Shown piece after piece: positions 34,615-42,063 of a DNA stretch of 64,000 nt. How positions within the stretch are numbered: the stretch's first letter is position 1; every line of letters starts with the position of its first letter. The position numbers and the translations under genes were made by a program. A model generated the notes under the pieces. The model made no database searches, was not told where the DNA came from, and worked only from the letters and a program-made list of their open reading frames with translations. The DNA is from Bog-159 sp049514955 (GTDB lineage: Bacteria > Acidobacteriota > Terriglobia > Bryobacterales > Bryobacteraceae), in the NCBI GenBank assembly GCA_049514955.1, contig JBEKUO010000001.1, positions 1 to 64,000 of the forward strand, in the 5' to 3' direction.

Positions 34615-35994
34615 ATGGCGCACAGAGCCTATTCCCGGCTACCCATCGCGCTGCAGCACGTTTGCGCCACGGCCCAAGGCGCTCGGTATTACCACTGGCG
34701 TTATGGGGGGATATTTCGAAAGTACTTGGCATACCTCAAACAGACCGAACAAATCCCCGCGGCACAGATGCGTGACAGGCAAGCGGCCGAGCTCGACCGG
34801 CTGCTGCGTTTCGCTGTCACGCACGTGCCGCACTACCGCAAAAATGGCACAGATGCGCTCACGCAAAAGGACCAGATCCGCGAGCGGCCCGAAGATTTTC
34901 TCGCCGATACATACCCGCGCCGGGCGCTGATCCCCTGGCACACCAGCGGCACCACGGGGAAACCGCTCACCATCTTCTACAGCCGCGAGGCCATGAAAAA
35001 GATGTGGGCCTTCGTGGAGCTGTACCGGAACCAAGCGGGCGTCACCAAAGACGACCGGCGAGGCCAATTCACCGGCAAGCTGATCGTACCGCCGGAGCAG
35101 TCCGCATCGCAAAAGATCTTCTGGCGGCGCGACCTGGCCAACCACACGCTGCTGCTTTCGAGCGTTCACCTGCTGCCGGAAAATCTGCCGCACTACGCCG
35201 CGGCGCTGGAGCGTCTCCGGCCGGTGTATCTGTGTGGCTATCCATCGTCGATATACGTGCTGGCGCAATTCTACCGGCAGTCGGGCCGAACCGCCCTGGG
35301 GGCCGCGCCGCACCTCAAGGCAGTGCTCACATCCGCGGAAACGCTCCTGGAGCACCAGCGGATCGCCATCGAAGAGACCTTCGCCACGCGCGTCTTTGAC
35401 CAGTACGGGCAGGCGGAGATGCAAAGCTTCTGGTACGAGTGCGAAGCCGGCCGCATGCACGCGCATCCGCTCGCCGGTGTTACCGAGATCCTGCGGCCGG
35501 ACGGCACTGCGGCGGCGCCGGGCGAGCTGGGCGAAGTCGTGTTGACGGGCTTCGTCAATTACGCCATGCCGCTCGTACGATACCGCGTGGGCGACACCGC
35601 CTGCTGGGCCGCCGAGCCCTGCCCCTGCGGCCGGGCAATGCCGGTCATCGAGGAAATCGGCGGACGGCTCGACGATCTCGTATTCACGCGCGAGCGCGGT
35701 TTTCTGGGGCGCCTCGATCCGGTATTGAAGGGCGTCCGCAACATTGTCGAGAGCCAGCTCGAGCAGGAATCGCTGGATGTGTTACGCGTACGCTTCGTGC
35801 CCGCGCTGCACTTCACCGCGGAAGACCTGCGGATGCTGGAAACCAACCTCCGCGCCCGAGTGGGGCGGAGCATACACCTGGAGTTCGAGTGTACCGCTCG
35901 CATTCCGCGCACGGCGAACGGGAAGTTCCGCTTTGCAATTTCGCGGCTGGACCACGCAGCCATCCCAAAGTCGTGCGCGTCATCACGCGGCTGA
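34615..35994 (+). CDS. CapK/phenylacetate-CoA ligase-like adenylate-forming enzyme
   Basis: A 459-aa member of the AMP-binding superfamily. The P-loop-like motif is WHTSGTTGKPLTIFYS (~105), the A5-type motif is VFDQYGQAEMQSFWYEC (~265), and YRVGDTACW and GGRLDDLVFTRERGF follow (~325-355). Members in capsule loci (CapK type) are thought to activate an acyl or amino acid for transfer to a sugar, though biochemistry is scarce. A TTG two codons earlier is an alternative start. The GT4 gene that follows begins 22 bp before this stop, so they are coupled. Confidence 0.85.
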   Translation: MAHRAYSRLPIALQHVCATAQGARYYHWRYGGIFRKYLAYLKQTEQIPAAQMRDRQAAELDRLLRFAVTHVPHYRKNGTDALTQKDQIRERPEDFLADTYPRRALIPWHTSGTTGKPLTIFYSREAMKKMWAFVELYRNQAGVTKDDRRGQFTGKLIVPPEQSASQKIFWRRDLANHTLLLSSVHLLPENLPHYAAALERLRPVYLCGYPSSIYVLAQFYRQSGRTALGAAPHLKAVLTSAETLLEHQRIAIEETFATRVFDQYGQAEMQSFWYECEAGRMHAHPLAGVTEILRPDGTAAAPGELGEVVLTGFVNYAMPLVRYRVGDTACWAAEPCPCGRAMPVIEEIGGRLDDLVFTRERGFLGRLDPVLKGVRNIVESQLEQESLDVLRVRFVPALHFTAEDLRMLETNLRARVGRSIHLEFECTARIPRTANGKFRFAISRLDHAAIPKSCASSRG

Positions 35995-37130
35995 ATATAG
36001 GCGGCCCGGCGATTCACACGTTGCTCCTGACGCGGGATTTGGCCGCGCTCGGATATCGCACCGTTTTGGTTGCGGGAAGCTGCGAAGCCGAAGACGGCGA
36101 CATGCGGTACCTGGTGCGCGACGACGACCCCCTGTGCTGGGTGACGGACCTGTCGCGCTCCGTGCGGCCGTGGCGCAACCTGAAAGCGCTGTGGCGATTG
36201 TGGCGGCTGATGCGGCGTGAGCTGCCCGATATCGTGCACACCCATACGGCCATGGCCGGCTGCTTGGGCCGCCTGGCCGCCGTGCTCAGCGGCGCGCCGA
36301 TTATCATCCACACGTTTCATGGAAACAGTCTCAACGAGTATTTTTCGCGCTTTCAGGCGGGCGCGTTCCGGCGCATCGAGCAGCTATTGGCGCGATTCAC
36401 GGATGTGCTGTGCGTAGTCTCGCCGCAACAGGCCAAAGAGTTGAGCGAGGAGTTTCACATCGCGCCGCCTGACAAATTCCGCGTAGTGCCCCTCGGCCTG
36501 GAGTTGCAGCCCTTTTTCGACCTGCCCCCGCCGGCGCCTCGCCCCGGCCCGCTGACGGTAGGATGGTTCGGCCGGCTAGTTCCGGTGAAAAACGTACCGC
36601 TGCTCCTCGCAACCATAGAAGAGGCGCTGCGCCGCGACGAAAATTTGCGATTTGTGATCGCCGGAGACGGGCCGGACCGCGGTGCCCTGGAGAGTGTTGC
36701 CGGTCTCTACGGCGGGCGCGTGGAATGGCTCGGCTGGCAACGGGACATCCTGCCGGTGCTGGCCCGCTGCCATGTGGTGCTGCAGACTTCGCGGAATGAA
36801 GGCACGCCGGTGGCGCTCATTCAGGGGATGGCCGCGGCACGGCCGTTCGTATCGACGGCTGTGGGCGGAGTGGTGGACATGGTCTCCGGTGCCGTCGAGC
36901 GCTCCAGCGACGGCGCGCGCTGGTACGCCAACGGCGTCCTGGCCGAGCCGAATGCCGCGGCGCTAGCCGGAGCGCTGGCAGCTCTGGCACAAGACCGGCT
37001 CCGGCTGGCGCGAATGGGATGCGAAGGGCGGGCCTTCGCCTACAGCCGGCATCGCAAGGAACTGCTTGTCGGAAACGTAGATGCACTGTACCGCGAGCTG
37101 ATACGCAAGAAGTTGAATCCATCGATTTAA
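35973..37130 (+). CDS. Glycosyltransferase family 4 protein
   Basis: A 385-aa GT-B enzyme. GTG 35973 is chosen because the family characteristically begins RVITRLNIGGPAIHTLLLTRDL and an open frame further upstream encodes an unrelated sequence. HTHTAMAGCLGRLAAVLSGAPIIIHTFHGNSLNEYF is the acceptor region. GWFGRLVPVKNVPLLLATIEEAL and SRNEGTPVALIQGMAAARPFVSTAVGG are the donor-site motifs, with the Glu in RNEGTP. It probably acts early in assembly of an undecaprenyl-linked glycan together with the epimerase and WecA-like genes downstream. Confidence 0.86.
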   Translation: MRVITRLNIGGPAIHTLLLTRDLAALGYRTVLVAGSCEAEDGDMRYLVRDDDPLCWVTDLSRSVRPWRNLKALWRLWRLMRRELPDIVHTHTAMAGCLGRLAAVLSGAPIIIHTFHGNSLNEYFSRFQAGAFRRIEQLLARFTDVLCVVSPQQAKELSEEFHIAPPDKFRVVPLGLELQPFFDLPPPAPRPGPLTVGWFGRLVPVKNVPLLLATIEEALRRDENLRFVIAGDGPDRGALESVAGLYGGRVEWLGWQRDILPVLARCHVVLQTSRNEGTPVALIQGMAAARPFVSTAVGGVVDMVSGAVERSSDGARWYANGVLAEPNAAALAGALAALAQDRLRLARMGCEGRAFAYSRHRKELLVGNVDALYRELIRKKLNPSI

Positions 37131-37261
37131 CCAGACCTGAAACTACTATTTCTTGAGATAAGCGGCGGGCTGCCTCGCACCAATATTTTCTCAGTGCTTC
37201 TGCAACCGCATCTCTGTCCATCTGTGTTCATCTGTGGTTCCACACGGCTTAAGGGAGAATT

Positions 37262-38254
37262 ATGAACGTACTGATTACCGGCGGGGCCGGTTTTATCGGA
37301 TCGCACCTCGCGGAACGGTGCCTAGCCGAGGGATGGAGGGTCTCCATCGTCGACGATCTCTCGACCGGCTCGTTCGAGAATATCGCGCACTTGAAGGCCA
37401 AACCAAACTTCTCCTATACGATCGATTCGATTTTTCATGAGCCGGTGGTCGCCGAGCTGGTGGACTGTGCGGACGCGGTGTTTCATCTGGCTGCGGCTGT
37501 AGGCGTGAAGAGAATCGTGAACGACCCTGTGGGCACGATCGAGACGAACGTACACGGCATGGAGGTGGTTCTCCGGTGCGCCGCCAAGAAAGGCAAGCGG
37601 GTGATGTTCGCGTCCACTTCCGAAGTCTATGGCAAAAGCACGGACCTGCCATTCCGCGAAGACGGTGACCTGGTGTTCGGCCCCACGGATATCGGGCGTT
37701 GGAGTTATGCCTGCTCGAAGGCCCTTGATGAATTTCGGGCGCTGGCCTACTGGGGGCAGAAGATGTTGCCGGTGGCTATTGTGCGACTGTTCAACACCGT
37801 AGGCCCGCGGCAGACCGGCCGCTACGGCATGGTGCTGCCGACGTTCGTGCGCCAGGCCCTGCACGGCGACCCTTTGACCGTCCACGACACCGGTGAGCAA
37901 CGCCGCTGTTTTTCATATGTGGGCGATGTGGTCGAGGCGCTCGTACGTATCGCGCAAACACCGAAAGCCGTCGGTGAGGTCATCAACATCGGCAGCGATC
38001 GAGAGGTGAGCATCAACGAGCTGGCCGCGCTCGTTAAGGAGATCACCGGCTCCCCGTCGGCGGTGGAGCACATGTCTTACGAGCAGGCCTACGGCCCGCG
38101 ATTCGAAGACATGCCGCGGCGCGTTCCATGTCTTGAGAAGCTGGAGCGCCTGGTGCATTATCGCCCGGCGACTCCGCTTGAAACCATCGTGCGGCGCGTG
38201 GTGGATTACGAATGGGTCAGGATGCCGAGGCGCGCCCTCGCCGCCGTAGTGTAG
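37262..38254 (+). CDS. NAD-dependent sugar epimerase/dehydratase (extended SDR)
   Basis: A 330-aa short-chain dehydrogenase of the extended class. The NAD motif is NVLITGGAGFIGSHL (G-x-x-G-x-x-G) at residues 2-16, the catalytic Ser/Thr is in FASTSEVYGKS, and the Y-x-x-x-K is in WSYACSKALDEF (~145). The later GEQRRCFSYVGDVVEAL and the length resemble UDP-glucuronate decarboxylases and UDP-glucose/GlcNAc 4-epimerases; a distinction is not safe. A good ribosome-binding site (AAGGGAGA) precedes the ATG. It supplies a modified nucleotide sugar to the cluster. A WecA-like gene follows after two bases. Confidence 0.86.
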   Translation: MNVLITGGAGFIGSHLAERCLAEGWRVSIVDDLSTGSFENIAHLKAKPNFSYTIDSIFHEPVVAELVDCADAVFHLAAAVGVKRIVNDPVGTIETNVHGMEVVLRCAAKKGKRVMFASTSEVYGKSTDLPFREDGDLVFGPTDIGRWSYACSKALDEFRALAYWGQKMLPVAIVRLFNTVGPRQTGRYGMVLPTFVRQALHGDPLTVHDTGEQRRCFSYVGDVVEALVRIAQTPKAVGEVINIGSDREVSINELAALVKEITGSPSAVEHMSYEQAYGPRFEDMPRRVPCLEKLERLVHYRPATPLETIVRRVVDYEWVRMPRRALAAVV

Positions 38255-38256
38255 AG

Positions 38257-39300
38257 ATGCCGATCCTTCTGACAGGTTTGCTTTCGGCGCTGCTCACGTG
38301 GCTGCAAATCCGGATGAACTCCCGGCTGGGGCTCACGGCCGCGCCACGGGCGGACCGCTGGCATGCCCTCCCTACGCCTTCGAGCGGAGGCTTGGCGATT
38401 TTTCTGAGCTGCGCGGCCGCCTACTGGCTGGCCTGTCCAGGACGATATCCACGAATCGCGCTGGCGGCGGCCGCGCTGTGGATCTTCGGATTTCTAGACG
38501 ACCGGCTGGGCCTGCGTCCGGCACTGAAGCTCGCGGCACAGGTGGCCGCCGCTGGGTTCGTGGTCCTGGGTGGCGTAGTATTTCCCCTCACCTCGTGGCA
38601 CTTGCCCAACGTCGCGCTCAGCATGTTCTGGATCGTGATGATTACGAATGCCTTCAACCTGATCGACAACATGGATGGGCTATGCGCTGGAGTAGTCATC
38701 GTCATTTGCCTGTTCCGCTTCTGGCTGCTCGCCGCGGACGGGCACCTCGCCGACGCAAACCTGTGCGTAATGCTGGCCGCGGCGTTCGCCGGCTTTCTTC
38801 TTTTCAACTACCATCCGGCGCGGATCTTCATGGGCGATTGCGGCAGCCTGCCGGTGGGTTTCGCGTTGGGCGCATTGACGCTGGCCGGCCCGGCGCCGCC
38901 TAAAGGGCTCGTGATGGCGGGATTCTTTTACCCGGCGCTGACGTTTACCTATCCGATTTTCGACACGGCGCTGGTTTCAATTTTGCGCAAGCTCGCCGGG
39001 CGGCCGATTTCGGTGGGCGGCCGCGACCACAGCTCGCATCGGCTCGCCTCGCTCGGGCTCGATCAGCGCCAGGTCGTCTGGATTTTGTGGCTGCTGACGG
39101 CCTTCGGCGCCAGCCTTGGTCTAACGATTCACTGGAGGCCGGGAGCGCTGTTCGCCGCCGGAGCGCTGCTGGCAGGTCTGCTGGGACTGTTCGGGGGGTT
39201 TCTGGCGACACGGCCGGGATACCCGCTACCGCGGTGGGCCACGGCCTGGGTGCAACGGCTGGCAATGCTCTCCCGGCAACCAGATTTGCCGGGGATTTGA
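38257..39300 (+). CDS. Undecaprenyl-phosphate sugar-1-phosphate transferase (WecA/MraY family)
   Basis: A 347-aa polytopic membrane enzyme. Family motifs are FLDDRLGLRPALK (metal Asp pair, ~78), NAFNLIDNMDGLCAG (~130, catalytic region), FMGDCGSLPVGF (~188), and RDHSSHRL (~262), a variant of the HIHHR substrate-binding motif. It transfers a sugar 1-phosphate from a UDP-sugar to undecaprenyl phosphate, one way to start lipid-linked glycan synthesis. A second WecA-like enzyme lies at 49139-50560 and a WbaP-type enzyme at 40706-42049, so the region has three potential initiating enzymes. Confidence 0.86.
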   Translation: MPILLTGLLSALLTWLQIRMNSRLGLTAAPRADRWHALPTPSSGGLAIFLSCAAAYWLACPGRYPRIALAAAALWIFGFLDDRLGLRPALKLAAQVAAAGFVVLGGVVFPLTSWHLPNVALSMFWIVMITNAFNLIDNMDGLCAGVVIVICLFRFWLLAADGHLADANLCVMLAAAFAGFLLFNYHPARIFMGDCGSLPVGFALGALTLAGPAPPKGLVMAGFFYPALTFTYPIFDTALVSILRKLAGRPISVGGRDHSSHRLASLGLDQRQVVWILWLLTAFGASLGLTIHWRPGALFAAGALLAGLLGLFGGFLATRPGYPLPRWATAWVQRLAMLSRQPDLPGI

Positions 39301-39307
39301 GTCATCC

Positions 39308-39871
39308 ATGGCCAAAGCCCCCATCAGCTCCGCAACCGGGAATCTGCCCGTACCCGCTGAAGTCATTGAACGGCGGATCTACCTCATCCGCGGCCAGAAG
39401 GTCATGCTCGACAGTGATCTCGCTGAACTCTACCAGGTACTCACGAAGAACTTGAACCTGGCGGTGCGCCGCAACCTCGACCGCTTCCCTGAAGACTTCA
39501 TGTTCCAGCTCACCCAGGACGAGTTCCAAAACTTGAGGTTGCAATCTGCAACCTCAAGTTCAGGCTACGGCGGCCGTCGCTACTTGCCTTATGCATTCAC
39601 CGAGCACGGCGTGGCCATGCTGTCTTCGGTTCTGAGCAGTAAGCAGGCCGTACAGATGAACATCGTCATCATCCGCGCGTTCGTCAAGCTCCGCGAGGTT
39701 CTTGCCACGCACAAAGACCTCGCCGCTCGAATGGAAAAGCTGGAAGCCGCCCAGAAGCAGCACGGCTCGATCATTGCCGTTGTAGTTGAAGAGATCAAAA
39801 AGCTAAAACAGCCATCTCCGACTCCTCCAAAACGACGCATCGGCTTTACCATTGATGACCCGAAGGCCTAA
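39308..39871 (+). CDS. ORF6N domain-containing (phage KilA-N-associated type) DNA-binding protein
   Basis: A 187-aa protein with the ORF6N pattern: VIERRIYLIRGQKVMLDSDLAELYQVLTKNLNLAVRRNLDRFPEDFMFQLT, then GGRRYLPYAFTEHGVAMLSSVLSS and a short C-terminal coiled coil (LAARMEKLEAAQKQHG). ORF6N occurs in phage antirepressor-like proteins and in many chromosomal stand-alone copies of unknown role. It starts seven bases after the WecA-like gene and does not belong functionally to polysaccharide synthesis. A 31-bp perfect inverted repeat (39530-39560) lies inside the gene. Confidence 0.8.
   Translation: MAKAPISSATGNLPVPAEVIERRIYLIRGQKVMLDSDLAELYQVLTKNLNLAVRRNLDRFPEDFMFQLTQDEFQNLRLQSATSSSGYGGRRYLPYAFTEHGVAMLSSVLSSKQAVQMNIVIIRAFVKLREVLATHKDLAARMEKLEAAQKQHGSIIAVVVEEIKKLKQPSPTPPKRRIGFTIDDPKA
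39530..39560. repeat. Perfect inverted repeat inside the ORF6N gene
   Basis: Two 14-bp arms (AACTTGAGGTTGCA and its complement) are separated by only ATC. They are translated as part of NLRLQSATSSS, between the DNA-binding core and the YLPYAFTEHG motif. Arms this long are unlikely by chance. It could be a self-binding operator, an mRNA hairpin or the scar of a small element. Confidence 0.7.
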
Positions 39872-40372
39872 TCACTCCCCCGTCGTCCGCTTCTCAAACG
39901 CCTCATAATCGTTCGCGATCGCCTGCGCCAGGGCGAACAGCTTGCTTAGCAACTCCTCCGACGACCGGAACTGAATATGCAACTCCCCGGGACTCAGGCC
40001 GATGCCTGCCGGCAGGTCCGGCAATCGTTGGCTCAACACCTCCGGCTCCACCGGGATGGCCACCCGCGCCCCTGCCTGCAAGCGGCGGATGGCATCCAGC
40101 CGCTCCGCCAAGCGCTCCTTGCGGCGCCACTCCATTTTGAAATCCGGGCTGTCGCGGATCTGCTCCAACTGCGCCACCAGCTTCGGACGGTCGATCAAGA
40201 ACGTCCGGCCCGCCTGGTAACCGCCGAAGAAGTGAATCAGGTCAATGGCGCGCCGCCGCCGCAGGCGGAACAGCCGCTCGCAGACTGCGCGATCCACCAC
40301 CGGCACATCCAGCGTTCGCAATTCTTCCAGGATCTCGGGGACGCGCAGCAGCCATTGCGCTTTAGCAGGCAT
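39872..40372 (-). CDS. Hypothetical protein, HTH-like N-terminus
   Basis: A 166-aa soluble protein that I do not recognise as a named family. Residues ~25-75 (VVDRAVCERLFRLRRRRAIDLIHFFGGYQAGRTFLIDR) read like a short basic helix-turn-helix followed by a beta wing. The C-terminal half ends with an amphipathic helix (SSEELLSKLFALAQAIANDYEAFEKR). The gene is nine bases downstream of a small PilZ-like gene on the same strand and converges tail-to-tail with the ORF6N gene. Coding bias and clean boundaries support a real gene. A role in regulation is only a guess. Confidence 0.65.
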   Translation of the reverse strand: MPAKAQWLLRVPEILEELRTLDVPVVDRAVCERLFRLRRRRAIDLIHFFGGYQAGRTFLIDRPKLVAQLEQIRDSPDFKMEWRRKERLAERLDAIRRLQAGARVAIPVEPEVLSQRLPDLPAGIGLSPGELHIQFRSSEELLSKLFALAQAIANDYEAFEKRTTGE

Positions 40373-40381
40373 TTCGCAGGC

Positions 40382-40669
40382 CTATCCGCGTAGCCAGCCC
40401 TGCTTCTGCCAGGCCGCCTCGGCGGTGTCCAGCAGCATGTGGTGGATTTCGATCCAGAAACCGCCCGGCTCGACATTCAGCACCTCGCCCAGCAGCAGTT
40501 GGCCCTCCCATTCCAGGCGTACAGCGCCGTCCTTCTTGACCGGTAATGCCGCGGCCAGGCGGAGGCGTTTGCCGGAAAGTTCCACGATGCGCGCGGACCC
40601 GGCACATGCCCCGTCGCCTAACACGTGCAGTTCGACGAGTTGATCCCGCTTCCAATTCAGTTCGCGCAT
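40382..40669 (-). CDS. Small PilZ-like or beta-barrel protein (hypothetical)
   Basis: A 95-aa protein, MRELNWKRDQLVELHVLGDG... VRLEWEGQLLLGEVLNVEPGGFWIEIHHML. The strand pattern and the run 'G.V....G......V.EV..' resemble a PilZ-type barrel, but the arginine-rich c-di-GMP motif (RxxxR) is not present, so binding of that messenger is doubtful. The ATG at 40669 is chosen because longer starts overlap the divergent sugar-transferase gene, which begins only 36 bp away. It forms a two-gene unit with the 166-aa protein. Confidence 0.55.
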   Translation of the reverse strand: MRELNWKRDQLVELHVLGDGACAGSARIVELSGKRLRLAAALPVKKDGAVRLEWEGQLLLGEVLNVEPGGFWIEIHHMLLDTAEAAWQKQGWLRG

Positions 40670-40705
40670 TGCCCTTCCGTGCCAGTGTACTATGCGTACA
40701 GGACG

Positions 40706-42049
40706 ATGTTTACATTTCTCAAGAGCCTGTTTTCCACGCGTATCCTCAGCCTCATCGTTCCGGAAACGATTCTTATTTTCTCCTGCTATATTCTGGCCGC
40801 CTATTGGTCCGGAGGCGTGGACCCTTCCGTATTTCTGCTGTACGACAATGGGCTGCTGCAGATCGCCCTGGTGGTGGCGGGCGTGCTCGCCGGACTGCAA
40901 CTCAACAAGCTGTACGTACAGGTAGGCGTGCGCTCGAAGATACTGCTCCTGCAGCAAATCTGCCTGACGATGGGCGTGACCTTCCTGTTGGAATCGCTGC
41001 TGAGCTATCTGCGGAACCCGGGGCTGGTGCTGGCGCCGGCGATCATGCTGGTCGGCAGCGGCTTGGCCTTGGTGGTGTTGTTCGTCTGGCGCGTGTTCTA
41101 CAGCGCGGTGCTGTGGAAGAGCTTCGGGACCAAACGGGTGCTCTTTTATGGGACGAATACGGCCGTGATGGAAACCAGCCGTAGCCTAACCGCACATCCC
41201 GAGTTGGGCCTTTCGACGATCGGCTACATCGACGAGGAACGGGCTGCCGGCACGCCGCTCCACGGAGCGCCCGTGCTGGGCTCTGCCGCGGACTTCGCGC
41301 GGGTGGTTTCCGAGGCGCATCCGGACCGTATCGTCGTGGGCGTTACCGAACGCCGCCAGAACATGCCGTGGCGCGAGCTCTTGGACTTGCAGTTCCGCGG
41401 CATTGAAATCCAGCCCGTGGGGGAGTTGTACGAAACGGCTTGCGAGCGCGTGTGCCTGGCGGAGTTGCTGCCCTCGCAACTGATCTTCTCCGACGAACTG
41501 GGGGCCCGTCGCGGCGCCATCGCGTTGCAGGCCATCTACTCGAACATAGTGGCGCTGGCCGGCTTGGCATTGCTGGCGTCGCTGGCGCTGCCGATCGCCG
41601 CGGCAGTGAAGTTGTCTTCACGCGGCCCGGTCCTGGAGGGGCATGCACGACTGGGGCTGAACATGGTCCCGTTCACGCTTTACCGCTTCCGCAGCCGGCG
41701 CGCGGACGGCAGCCCCACGCCAGTCGGCCGATGGCTGCGTCGCCTGCATCTGGACGGGCTGCCCCAACTGCTGAACGTGATCCGTGGCGAGATGTCCCTG
41801 CTGGGGCCGCGGCCCCATCGTCCAGAATTCATCCCGGAGTTGCTGCGGCAGATGCCATTTTACGGGCAGCGGCATGCGGTGCGACCCGGTATCCTGGGCT
41901 GGAGCCAGCTCAACTGCGACTATGGCCGGCTACGCGACGCGCGGGAATCGCTGGAGTACGACCTGTATTACATCAAGCATGTTTCTCCGGCGCTGGACGC
42001 GTACATCCTCCTGCATAGCTTGATGGAAATGCCCTTCCGGGAAGCATAG
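40706..42049 (+). CDS. Polyprenyl-phosphate glycosylphosphotransferase (WbaP/ExoY-like sugar transferase)
   Basis: A 447-aa bitopic enzyme. Four N-terminal membrane segments (residues ~10-150) are followed by a CoA-binding-like domain (KRVLFYGTNTAVMETSR... IVVGVTERRQNMP). A fifth membrane segment (~290-315) precedes the PF02397 catalytic part. The catalytic end is complete in its signatures PVGRWLRRLHLDGLPQLLNVIRGEMSLLGPRPHRPEF and GILGWSQLNCDYG, although the usual KFRSM motif reads YRFRSRR. It transfers a hexose 1-phosphate to undecaprenyl phosphate and so begins repeat-unit assembly. It ends 14 bp before the convergent kinase gene. Confidence 0.88.
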   Translation: MFTFLKSLFSTRILSLIVPETILIFSCYILAAYWSGGVDPSVFLLYDNGLLQIALVVAGVLAGLQLNKLYVQVGVRSKILLLQQICLTMGVTFLLESLLSYLRNPGLVLAPAIMLVGSGLALVVLFVWRVFYSAVLWKSFGTKRVLFYGTNTAVMETSRSLTAHPELGLSTIGYIDEERAAGTPLHGAPVLGSAADFARVVSEAHPDRIVVGVTERRQNMPWRELLDLQFRGIEIQPVGELYETACERVCLAELLPSQLIFSDELGARRGAIALQAIYSNIVALAGLALLASLALPIAAAVKLSSRGPVLEGHARLGLNMVPFTLYRFRSRRADGSPTPVGRWLRRLHLDGLPQLLNVIRGEMSLLGPRPHRPEFIPELLRQMPFYGQRHAVRPGILGWSQLNCDYGRLRDARESLEYDLYYIKHVSPALDAYILLHSLMEMPFREA

Positions 42050-42063
42050 CTCTCAGGCCGAAT

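Noticed and set aside
35439..35972. Upstream extension of the GT4 gene at 35973
   Set aside because: It overlaps the adenylating-enzyme gene out of frame and is not related to GT4; the family start motif RVITRLNIGGPAIH begins at 35973.
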